A stretch of 64,000 bases of DNA from Owenia fusiformis (Eukaryota; Annelida; Polychaeta; Sabellida; Oweniidae): contig CAIIXF020000010.1 in NCBI GenBank assembly GCA_903813345.2, positions 3,031,169 through 3,095,168 of the forward strand, in the 5' to 3' direction. This document shows, in pieces, positions 51,326 to 61,745 of this stretch (the first letter of the stretch is position 1; each line of letters begins with the position of its first letter). The notes below the pieces were generated by a model. That model did no database searches, had not been told where the DNA came from, and was given only the letters and a program-made list of their open reading frames with translations. The position numbers and the translations under genes were made by a program.

Positions 51326-52493
51326 CGAATTCCAATCAATTATACTCATTACTTTGGTTAAAATTGAAAAATTTAGATTTTAGAATTGCGAATTCCTGCA
51401 AAGCAGCCATTTTGAATTTTCTGAGGTACAAATCTGAAAAATAATACCATAATTGTGATCTACTCCAAAATTCCTTCAATTTGAGTATTATATAGCCATA
51501 CGTTGAAGGGATCGAAAAATTATTGCGAAATCGTACATTAGACAGCCATTTTGAATTTTACGAGGCTCGAATCAGAAAAAAGATACAATATTTGCAATCT
51601 ACTCTTAATTGCCTTTCATTTGAGTATAATAAAGCTATACTTCAGAAAGATCTAAAAATTAGCGAAAATTTCTGTTTTCCTGACCCCCCATACACGGCCC
51701 CTGGGGGTCAGGATGAAAAACACTGAATATATGTGAAATAGATATATGTTGCGAATATACTACCAAAATTTCAAACAATAATATTAATTACTTTGGTTTA
51801 GAATGAAAAATGTATGATTTTTGCGAAAAAAAAATGTCATTTTTAAAGCAGTGGCCATCTTGAAAAAATCCACTTTGAATTTTCTGAGGTACAAATCTGA
51901 AAAATATTACCATAATTGTGATCTACTCTAAAATTCCTTCAAATTGAGTATTATATAGCCATACTTTGAAGGGATCGAAAAATTATTGCAAAATCGTACA
52001 TTAGACGGCCATTTTGAATTTTACGAGGCTCGAATCAGAAAAAAGATACAATATTTGCAATCTACTCTTAATTGCCTTTCATTTGAGTATAATAAAGCTA
52101 TACTTCAGAAAGATCTAAAAATTAGCGAAAATTTCTGTTTTCCTGACCCCCCATACACGGCCCCTGGGGGTCAGGATGAAAAACACAGAATATATGTGAA
52201 ATAGATAGATGTTGTGAATATACTACCAAAATTTCAAACAATAATATTAATTACTTTGGTTTAGAATGAAAAATTTATGATTTTTGCAAAAAGTTCCGTC
52301 ATTTTTAAAGCGGCGGCCATCTTGAAAAAATTTTTCAATATACATCTTTCCACCAAATATGAAGAAAATCCGTCAACTAATATTTGAGTTATCTTCCGGA
52401 CGGACAGACGGACGGATGGACGGACGGACTGACGCATGGCATACGGATGGACGGCTTCACTATATCCCTACCGAACTTCGTTCGTTGGGATAA
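51326..52493 (-). mobile_element. Hairpin-ended array element, family 3, copy 2
   Basis: Read on the minus strand it starts with hairpin ATCCCAACGAAC, a short loop and GTTCGGTAGGGAT (52464-52491), then a (gtcc)n-like tract and ataactcaaatattagttg..cttcatatttggt, matching the head of the 34-kb copy. The core is different: two ~463-bp direct repeats (about 51414-51876 and 51877-52339) plus a partial unit. The repeated short frames here (51523-51726 and 51986-52204) are identical in most codons only because the DNA is duplicated. The far end is not identifiable, so the left boundary is approximate. Confidence 0.7.
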
Positions 52494-55400
52494 TAAGTAC
52501 TCATTATAACTAGAAATATGATGCTTCCCTTTCCTAATTTTTGTGTGAAATATAAGTTATCAAAAATCTAGATCTGTGGGATAATTCAAGTTAAAAATAT
52601 TGAAATTATTTTTATCTGTTAATTGATAGTTCAAGAAAATATTTTATCTTCCAAACACAAAAATAACAAAACACATTCTTATATTTTAGAAAACATACAT
52701 TCCTTCATATTTATTTGTAAAACATATTATTCCCATTTATATTATAGTACAGGTTTTGAAAAATGAATATAGTACATTTAATTATGTCATGTTTCAAATG
52801 AATGATCTGTTAAAGACATTGTGTAACATATATCATGTTACTTACATAGTGTAACATACACAATTTTAACAAGTATAACATACATCATGTTATATATACC
52901 ATAACATACATAACCAATTTGGTCCCTTTAATCACAATCATAGCCATACCTATAGAAGTTTCTAACTGTCTTACATACAATAATCAGGTAACCAAAGAAG
53001 GACCACAAATGTAACACAAAATAATTACATGTACAATGAACCGTGATCAAAATAGACTACCCCTGCATGAAGCCTTATGTCACCTCTCCCCACTCTGTCT
53101 CTAACACAGGGTCAGGATGTATATTGTAGGGGGAGGGGTGACGAGAGACTTGATGACAGACTGATACCTCTAAATAAAATACTAAAACTTAACGAGAAAA
53201 TATCAGAAAACCAGCTGCATATTTACCACATAAAGGCCACAACAGATAAACTGTCTGTTCAGTAGGATTTTTATCTATTATAAACTTTTTATTCATGGAA
53301 TTCATTAAGACAATTCAGATATACAATATACTCTTTTATAAGTCGCTTTGAAGCACTGATTTTGTTTAAATGATTTGGTAACTGTTTTTTACTCTTTCTC
53401 TATGACAGAGGCATTATAAGCCTTACAAAACAAAATATTAAGGATAACCAAATAGAAATCTTAAACAGATATTTAATTTGTTAAGGGCCCAAAGCCTTTA
53501 AATAATTCTGCTACAATGCCATCTTTATGTATCTACAGACAATATATACACAAGCAGTTCTCACAATAATATGCTGTTTTTGATAGCAAGATTCTCAAAG
53601 CATGTCCAATATCCCTTATGAATTATACAAGGGGGGTCACCCAAAAGACAAATTATGTCCTAACAGATCAAATCAATAAAAAAAAAAAATCAGGAACTAA
53701 ATATCACAATATAGAGTTGACTGAAATATCATGTTTAACATACACTTGTTCCCAACTATTTTTAACATATAACCCTTACTTCCAGAACAAAAATCTAGAG
53801 CATTATTTTCTCATTTTTTCTTGTAATAAGTAGTCTTGTTCAGTAATAAAGGCTAAAGTAAATAAATACATGTACTATGTTTAGCATTCCATAAAACTTT
53901 TCCTCAAAATTTCTGTCAAAACAGATTTATTTTGTGTCTATACATTACATTATTTACCTTAGCCTAAAATCCAAATTTTTGAGAAACATTCCACGTTTTG
54001 TACAAATGTTTTTGAACACCCGCTGAGCTAAACACTTTTAGCCAGTGCCAGTGGCATTCAGATCGTCAGTTTTTACTGTACTAAATTCTACATTTGTGCA
54101 TATTTAGTTGCAATCTTTTAAGTATACCTCCCTCCTTTTTTACAGTATATATACATAGTTTTATATACATTGATATAATCCTTGTGCTTCTAATCTATCA
54201 TCATGAAATTATGATATTTCAAAGCATCTTACAACAAAACTTATTTTTTGCACAATACAACATACTACATTTTCAAAATTTCAGCAGATCTTTTTGTTCA
54301 AAATTTCAAAATTCTTTTATCAGAATCATGTTTACGTTTCATATATATCATAATATATGCTTATATATTGAAAAATATGAATTTGAATAAGGACCCAATT
54401 GGCACACAAAGTGCACCACATCCAGAATGATTAAAGGATGAGACAAAATCAAAATAATACATGGCTAGGCAAAATGTCCTTTACCAGAGATGAAACAATA
54501 AATTTGTTCTAATTTTTGTTCACTGACATTTTTGATACTTTCAGTTTAATTTGTCATAATTCTATTATTTATGAAATGAAACTAGGCTTGATTAAATCAA
54601 TACAACAGACTATGTACTATACGTTATAGTCTATAGCATGTATAGTTTACAAAAGACTGAATAAGTATATTATACCTGTAAATGGAATGTGTTCCTCTCA
54701 TTCTTGGATTTATAAGATTCACAGTACAAAATATATAAAATAAGATTCATAAATATAAATATAATGAGACACCTTGGATAAATATTCCTACAATGCTTAC
54801 TACAGTACTAGAATTGGTTAGTTTTTTAAACATCGTACTTGGCCTACACCCCCAAAATGCAATCTGATTTTCGACGATGTTTCGGTGCCATTTCGGCACC
54901 AAATGGACTAACTAGTCCGGTAGCAAATTTTGGTGTCGAAAGGTTTCGGTGCAGATTTTTTTCGATGCCGAATTATATTGGCTGTGTAACAGTTGTGGCT
55001 ACTGACATGCTCATTCGTGCTTTAGTTTACTAGAAATGTCTACAGGGATTTCATGCATCTGATATCTTATACTTGTAATAAATAAAATTGTATTCATGTG
55101 TATTCCTTCTATACAATCAAACATGCGTTAGAATTACTGGGGGTATTAAAGAGGTCCCCGTGTACTATGTGCTATCCTTTCTGTATCATCAAATCATGGT
55201 ATCAGCAGGACCTAGCACATGGTATGATGGTTTTAGCAGGGGCCAAAAATTCTTAGATATTATCAATGTTTTATGTTATCATACTCTGACATTTATAGAG
55301 TTTACAAATACATCAATTAAATTGTTCTTAGTGAAATTGCCATTTGAATTGAGCAGATTACATTCCAAAATTACAATATAGTGGTAATACAGTGCATTTT

Positions 55401-56327
55401 CAATCAGCATTACAAGCTAGGTGTCTCACAGTATTACTAGATTAACAGTAGCAATGGCATCAAGTGCTCTTACTTACTAAAATTGGACAAATCCATCATA
55501 AATCATTTTTAGAATTTTCCACTCCAACAGTCTTGCATCAAATCTGTTGTCTTTCGGATCATTTTCAAACATAGTTTTAGGAAACAAAGCAAAGTGACAA
55601 AATAGATTTGATGCAAGTCAGACTCAATGTCCAGTGGAGTATGTAGGCCCATTAACAACAGGGGTCCACAGAATGTGAAATGAAATCAAACTTCTTTAGA
55701 TTTTCCAATCAAAATCATGATTTTCAACAATTTAAAAGCTAAGATCAAAACAAGTAACCAAAACCCTTTGCTAAGCAACACATCTATCAAGGATTCTGTA
55801 GAAGCGCCTGCATATATAGTACATGTACTTTCATCTTCATTATCTCCATCAACATCTTGGCCAGAGTTTAAAAATAAGTATGTGTAGCTGCTATTCCAAG
55901 CATATGTTAATCTGCATTCAGCATTCAGTGATATCAGCCATGCATTACTACAGGACTGTGCTTGCCAGGGATTTTAATTTTGTTTCGCCTGCAAATTTTA
56001 TATTTATCATTCATGTAAATGCAATACAGTATATACAGATTATAAAAATATGGATGGTGACTGCTACTGTCATTGTGAGGCTATTGTAACTATACATTTC
56101 CAAATTACTCACATTGACAATAACTCCACTGCATCAAATAGTTCCTATCATATCTAACCACAAGCCAAAGCATATTACCCATTACACTAATTACAATCAA
56201 GCAAAAGCATTATGTTACATTACATGATACACACAAAGCAAGCTACACTAGGGTAACAACTTATATAGGGATTAAACAAGCTAAGCGGAATAACTACGGC
56301 ACAATATCATGCAAGTAGGGCTAAATG

Positions 56328-56405
56328 AAAAATGCTTATCTAGATATACATGCTTATCAAGGTATACATGCTTATCTAGGTATACATGCTTATTTAAGCA
56401 TAAAT
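56328..56405. repeat. Short 20-bp tandem repeat
   Basis: About four imperfect units of tatacatgcttatctaggta. Non-coding, downstream of the minus-strand gene. Confidence 0.75.
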
Positions 56406-56435
56406 GCTTAGTTAAGAAGAAATATCAGCAATCAT

Positions 56436-56441
56436 TTTATT
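56436..56441 (-). terminator. Candidate poly(A) signal of the minus-strand gene
   Basis: AATAAA on the minus strand about 75 bases after the stop codon of the terminal exon ending at 56517. Another AATAAA overlaps that stop codon. Confidence 0.35.
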
Positions 56442-56516
56442 ATGAATCTGCTGCCTGCATTATGTTTCATTTCATAGATATTCCTTTAGGTATTATCTAA
56501 TATCCTACGAATCAGT

Positions 56517-57014
56517 TTATTTTTTTTCTTCATCTTCTTCTTGAACAATGTCCTCTGCTGCATTATCAATGTCCTCATCTTCATCAGCAAGACCATCAGC
56601 ATTCTTTCCCTCCTCATCATTATCGGCCTCACCATTGTCAACATATTCTCCTTTACCATTCTTGTTCATATAATCATTTTGATCATCATTATTTTGGTAA
56701 GCCTCATTGTTATCATCATCATTTTGTTGGACATCACCATTTTGATTGGCCTCTTCATCATCTTGGTTGGCCTCTTCATCATCTTGATTGGGCTCATCAT
56801 CATCTTGGTTGGGCTCTTCATCATCTTGGTTGGGCTCTTCATCATCTTGGTTGGCCTCATCATTATCTTGGTTGGCCTCATCATCATATTGGTTGGGCTC
56901 ACCCTCATCTTGGTTGGCCTCATCATTATTATTTTGGTTAAGCCCATTTTCATTTGGATACGCATTATTAGCAACATCAAAAGCCTTGCCGCCCTGAGGC
57001 TCCAGTTGACCAGT
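56517..57014 (-). CDS. Minus-strand acidic repeat protein, terminal exon D
   Basis: A strong acceptor (attctgcttttag) precedes ACT GGT CAA, and the frame runs 165 codons to TAA. It begins TGQLEPQGGKAFDVANNAYP, then has 7-residue acidic repeats (D-E-[EP/A]-N-Q-D-D type, about eight), and ends in a very acidic tail with VQEEDEEKK. The phase (0) matches the donor of exon A at 61746. It may be the true C-terminus or an alternative one. Long Asp/Glu/Asn/Gln tails of this sort occur in the lumenal part of GOLIM4/GPP130-like Golgi proteins, but composition alone is weak evidence. Confidence 0.65.
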   Translation of the reverse strand, partial: TGQLEPQGGKAFDVANNAYPNENGLNQNNNDEANQDEGEPNQYDDEANQDNDEANQDDEEPNQDDEEPNQDDDEPNQDDEEANQDDEEANQNGDVQQNDDDNNEAYQNNDDQNDYMNKNGKGEYVDNGEADNDEEGKNADGLADEDEDIDNAAEDIVQEEDEEKK

Positions 57015-58662
57015 CTAAAAGCAGAATATTTATGCTAATCCCTTCTACCACATTAACTAAGCATCACGTGCAAACAATATGGTTAAACTTCGAGGTGGTC
57101 ATTTTAGAAATAATGTTCAATATCTTTGTTGATTGATGAAGTACATGACCTTGATTCAACAAAGATCATTATGACTGATTTTTCCATTTATTCTTTTTTG
57201 AATCTCGATTGCATTAAACCACTGAAATGCTGTAACATTTTTTTCTGACCACCTTGAAATTGCAGTGTACAACACAAAAACAACATATAGTAATAACATA
57301 CTGAAACACAAAAACAACATAAATTATAGTAATAACATACTACAACACAAAAACAACATAAATTATAGTAATAACATAGAAAACACAATCAAAAACTAAA
57401 CATTTCATCCTCTGCTACTTTGTAGACAGCATGATGCTATTAAGATTGAAGAACTTTCATGGGTAGTACCCAAGAAATTAAAGTCCCCTCTAAACTATGT
57501 AGAACCTGGCAAGATTGTGACAAAGCATATGGTATGATGGTATAACAAGGGATAATCTCTTGGATACTGGCCATGTTAGTCAATCTCAGATGTCAGCCTT
57601 GAATCTTAGGTGTCAGGCTCGAACCTTAGATGTCAGCCTTGGTTATCACCTCCAGGCTTTCCTGAAACAAAATTTAGCAAGGAGAATAATAGAGGGAATG
57701 ACATCTTAATCAAAAAGATTAATAGTCTTGATTCTTAAATTGTTCAATTGAATCCTCTGCTTAGTGACAAAAAAGTTTGACTAAATTGGAAATTGGCCCA
57801 TGTTAAATAGGAGCTAGATTATAAGGGTTCACAGAGAAAAATTGTTTCTCAAACACATTACGAATATTCCTGTCAATAGTCTTGTTTTCACAATGAAACT
57901 CTGACCAATATTGTAAGGACAATAAGCATTTTAAATCACCATAGATTTGAGACCAGGTTTGTAATATAATTTTGAGAAACAGGCTCCTGCTTAAAACTCA
58001 TCTTCCAGTGGCCGAGTTTCATCCATTTCAGACATAAAGCACCCTGATTAATCAAAAACTTATTTCAAGTTATTTTAAAAACCTGCAAAAATTCCAAGGT
58101 TTCAGTCATTTTCAAGTCCCATCTTTATTCCGGTTGTAAAATATACATTTTATTACAAATACATTTTCATATTGGATACAAAATCTGAATTGACAATTGA
58201 AAAAAAATGAATTTGAAAAATTGACTTCACATTTAAATATATACATGCATTACATGGCACCATCAACTAGACTAAGACATGTTATCCAATTTGATTTTCA
58301 TCTTTTAAATCTAGTATTATAACATACTAAATTGTACAACATTCTTTAAGTCATAAGTAATCATCAAATTGTTCACTATATACAGCATATACCTGGTACA
58401 AACTTCATTCTTTGAAAAGTGCCTCTAATCAAGACCTGCTATCTATGCCAGAACAAACCCTTTGTGTGGACATAGAGATTGGGTCATCTTACTCAATCGC
58501 AAAATCCATTGAGGCGTAGAAAAAGTAACTGCATGTACAGTGTAAAACTCTTAATCACTCAGTCCAAAATGGATAATTAAGTTACAAGGCCATTGTAATT
58601 GGAGAATTTCATAAGATCATGTATTTGACTAAGCCTGAAGTTCTTTTGTATTGAAATCACAA
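57015..58662 (-). other. Probable intron between exons C and D
   Basis: No exon was recognised. A ~40-bp tandem repeat (aacacaaaaacaacataaat-type, three copies) lies at about 57272-57385. Three copies of a 20-bp unit (tcttaggtgtcaggctcgaa-like) lie at about 57585-57645. Confidence 0.5.
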
Positions 58663-58881
58663 TTACCACCATGTCCACTTGTCTTCAGAATCCTTCTCTG
58701 AATCATCATCATTCATAATATGTTCAACATCCTCCATTAAGTTTCTATACTCATCATCATGTTCATTATTTCCTTCAGCATCATTTGTGTCACTAAACTG
58801 ATTGCCTATATCATCTTTGTTATTGTATATACCACCATCATTCACATTTCGATCATTTTCAAAAGTATCGCCCGTTCCTCC
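58663..58881 (-). CDS. Minus-strand acidic protein, candidate exon C
   Basis: After a modest acceptor (caacaacacaaag) the frame reads GGTGDTFENDRNVNDGG and continues 72 codons, rich in Asp, Asn and Glu, to a stop after EDKWTWW. The only GT sites near its end leave phase 2, which does not match exon D (phase 0). It could therefore be an alternative terminal exon. An acceptor 4 bases further in would fit a phase-1 donor inside exon B. The same acidic composition as B and D supports membership of this gene. Confidence 0.5.
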   Translation of the reverse strand, partial: GGTGDTFENDRNVNDGGIYNNKDDIGNQFSDTNDAEGNNEHDDEYRNLMEDVEHIMNDDDSEKDSEDKWTWW

Positions 58882-59088
58882 CTTTGTGTTGTTGGTTTAA
58901 AGTAAATAAAAATGGTGAAAGATTGGGTGATAATAAGTGTTAACAAAATCAGACACAATATAGAATGCAACATATTTTACTATTAATTATAAACACTTTT
59001 ACTAATATAACAAAACATGTTAATATGTGGAGATAATGCTTGACTACATGAATTGTTAATTTTCTTTACTTCCCCCAAATCACAGATT

Positions 59089-59718
59089 TTAAAGATTATA
59101 TTGTCTGTTATTAGTGTCCCTATAGTCAGCCCTGTCATCATAGTCACCTCTGTCATTGCCAGGTCTGCCACCAAAGTCACGCCTGTCACCATAGTCACGT
59201 CTGTCACTGTTGTCATTGTCAGGTCTGTCATCAAAGTCACGTCTGTCACCATAGTCATGTCTGTTATAGTCTGGTTCATTTGGAACGATGTCATTATCAT
59301 ATGCAGCATTATCATCATTATCATCTTCATCATCATCTTCATACTGCCTTTCAATATCATCTTCAAATTCTTTTGCAAGGTCACTGTTAACATATTTATC
59401 CTCCTCATTTTCTTCACTTATATATTCGTTATCATCAATGTTATCATCGTCAACATATTCCTCATACTGCTCACCACCCTTATTTTCATCAAAATCCTTC
59501 CTATCATCAACATTAGCCTTGTTATCATAATACACATGTTCATTACTAATGACACCAACATTACTTCTATCAATTTTAGCTTCATTGTTAACATTTTCAT
59601 TTCTAATATTTTGATAATTTATATTATTATTGCTAGGTTGTAAAGGTTTGTATAAATTGTCACTAGGATGTCCCATGTGATCATCATTTGACCTTGACCT
59701 TATATGACCCACCACTTC
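59089..59718 (-). CDS. Minus-strand acidic/RD-rich protein, exon B
   Basis: The acceptor tcatatttccag is followed in phase 0 by EVVGHIRSRSNDDHMGHPSD. It contains an Asn-rich segment, a strongly acidic middle (EEYVDDDNIDDNEY; YEDDDEDDNDDN) and a C-terminal run of D-Y-G-D-R-R-D-F-type repeats. The frame ends at TAA after NRQYNL, 209 aa. The single plausible internal donor (acagag|gtgact, about 59147) leaves phase 1. The frame is open for 630 bases in AT-rich DNA and joins cleanly to exon A, which supports a real exon. Function unknown. Confidence 0.65.
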   Translation of the reverse strand, partial: EVVGHIRSRSNDDHMGHPSDNLYKPLQPSNNNINYQNIRNENVNNEAKIDRSNVGVISNEHVYYDNKANVDDRKDFDENKGGEQYEEYVDDDNIDDNEYISEENEEDKYVNSDLAKEFEDDIERQYEDDDEDDNDDNAAYDNDIVPNEPDYNRHDYGDRRDFDDRPDNDNSDRRDYGDRRDFGGRPGNDRGDYDDRADYRDTNNRQYNL

Positions 59719-61745
59719 CTGGAAATATGAAGACAGCTACTTATTAACAAAGGTGGATTTTCATTTTAAGTTTATTACAAAGTTAACATAGCTTTGATTT
59801 AGTAAGTTTGCTTTATTTCAGAATTAGTCTACTGCAAAGATTATATTTCTACAAAGACCTTTGAAATTTGTCGATCTTTGACAAGTTATATTACTGTATA
59901 ATCGAGGAGTAATATTATTTTATAATCACCAAGCCCATTTGGATTTCTATTTTATTTCCCATCAAAGATGGACTACTTAATTACCCAAAAATCTCACAAA
60001 TATACTTTATTCATTCACATAATTCATTCAATTTATTGTGCTTTGATTATTTGGTAAAATGTGTAATCCACCCTTGTTAAAAGAGAGATATCTCATGCTT
60101 CTACGACTGTATCATGTACAAGTACGAAAAATTGGAATGACTATATAATAATAGGGAAGTCAACATACATGTACATATGCAACCTTTTACATTGGTCAGT
60201 ATCAAGTGAAGGTAATGTCCATGACCTTTGCATCTATGATGGTGGGTAGTGATTGTTGATTCCGATATTTTTTAGTTTTCATTAAATTAAAATTCAAAGT
60301 ACTTTATAGTTGAAGTTATGCTTTGATATTTGAACCAAATCAGGCTTTTATGACATGGGAACTATAAAATATGATAATTTGTTCATATATTATGTGTTGG
60401 CGCCACAGTTCAACTATATCTTCCACTGCTTAAGGGAAGGTAATTGGTAATGTATGATGCTGTAACAGTCATCTTAGTTTTCAATACATGGAAACTGGAC
60501 ATCTTAGCTCTCCATTATAAACTCACATAAAGTTACCGCATCACTACATATCAGTTATCATCTGTAAAACCAAAATCTCAGTTACCTTCCTTTAAGGGGT
60601 GGAAGATAATGTGAACTGTGGTGCCTACATATGGTATATGAACAAATGATCATACTTCAGAGTTTCCATGTCAGATAAGCCTGATATACTTCAAATATCA
60701 TCAAACCATTATGTCAACTATAAAGTGATTTAATTCAATGAAAAAAAAAATCAAAACCGACACTAACCATCCGCCATCTTAGATGCAAGGGTTACGGCTG
60801 TTACCTTTGCTTGATACTGACCCGTGAAATATATGACATGGTCAATACCACAATAAATTGTGCAAATTAATTTCATTCCAGAGTCATTCTGATTTCCTAT
60901 TCGCACTTGCCATGACATACAAAGATTTCAAATCTTCCAACCAGAAAACATTAACCGCTAGTCTTACTGAGACAACTTCAACCATGATGAAACACATCAT
61001 ATAACTTTATAATTATTGGCAGAAATTTGTTTTTTATCCATATTTTTTATCAATACTGACATTTCAAACCATCTTGCTCAAGCTGTGTCATTGTAATTAC
61101 ATTTTTTGCCACACATGTTTGTCAGATAAATCCAATAGGGAACATATCAAAATATCAATTTACGAGAAAAAACAAAAGGCAAGGGGTAACTTTCATTTGC
61201 CTGGTATTCATCGATTTCAACAAACTCAAGGAAAAAGGGATGACACATCCAAAATAATGTATGGGATGTTCACAGAGAAATGTAACTCATTGAAGAGGCA
61301 AAAATGCCCTATTCATATCAAATGATGTCTTGCCAATTTGCTCTAAAGTCTCAACCTTATGTGATACATGAAATGGACCTACCAAATATATCCAAAGAAT
61401 AAAATATTATTTTTTGATCATGACATCAGTTTATCACCAATTTTTGTCAACTCAAAATGTTCTTAATATTTTGTAAATTGTTAGATTGATATGTTCCAAG
61501 TATGACTGATTCATGAATGAACTGACTTTCTTGCCTTAAGAGCCCATTCAGTAAACATCTAATCTAATTCTACCCATAGTCCTCCACATTCCATATGGAT
61601 GTATCTACCATCAAAGTCTTCCCAAGAATATCATAAGATTGAGAACCACACCCAGAAGACCAGATTCAATTGTCCTGCTGATTTACCAAACTATTCACTT
61701 TACACATATTGTCACCACTACTGACTAGATTCACTACTAACTCAC
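59719..61745 (-). other. Intron between exons A and B
   Basis: Donor gtgagt at 61745 and acceptor at 59719-59720, both phase 0. It contains the 629-bp foldback at 60194-60822. I see no coding sequence in the rest. Confidence 0.65.
60194..60822. mobile_element. Long imperfect foldback element, 629 bp
   Basis: Starts GGTCAGTATCAAGTGAAGGT and ends with the near complement ..ACCTTTGCTTGATACTGACC. Inverted similarity continues through atgcatctaagatgg-like, catgggaact/agtttccatg and cacagttcaa..gtgaactgtg segments to a centre near 60510. The arms have diverged by substitutions and small indels. No direct flanking duplication is evident. It lies in an intron, so the transcript could form a long duplex. 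Confidence 0.75.

Larger units (their letters stand above)
52494..56516. other. AT-rich intergenic region
   Basis: No supported gene. Only short frames of biased AT-rich composition occur, plus a 20-bp tandem repeat at 56328-56405. Confidence 0.6.

Noticed and set aside
51523-52204. Two near-identical 66-72 codon proteins
   Set aside because: They sit in the 463-bp direct repeats of the family 3 element. Identity reflects DNA duplication, and nearby repeats disrupt any longer frame.
54876-54905. Palindrome ggtgcc..ggcacc
   Set aside because: Short, isolated and imperfect. Nothing nearby suggests an element or regulatory unit.
56541-57038. Hydrophobic 165-codon plus-strand frame resembling a membrane protein
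   Set aside because: It is the complement of the acidic Asp/Glu/Asn repeats. The minus-strand frame has a good acceptor and fits the gene, so this is a shadow.
59053-59643. Hydrophobic 196-codon plus-strand frame
   Set aside because: The same effect: antisense of acidic exon B.
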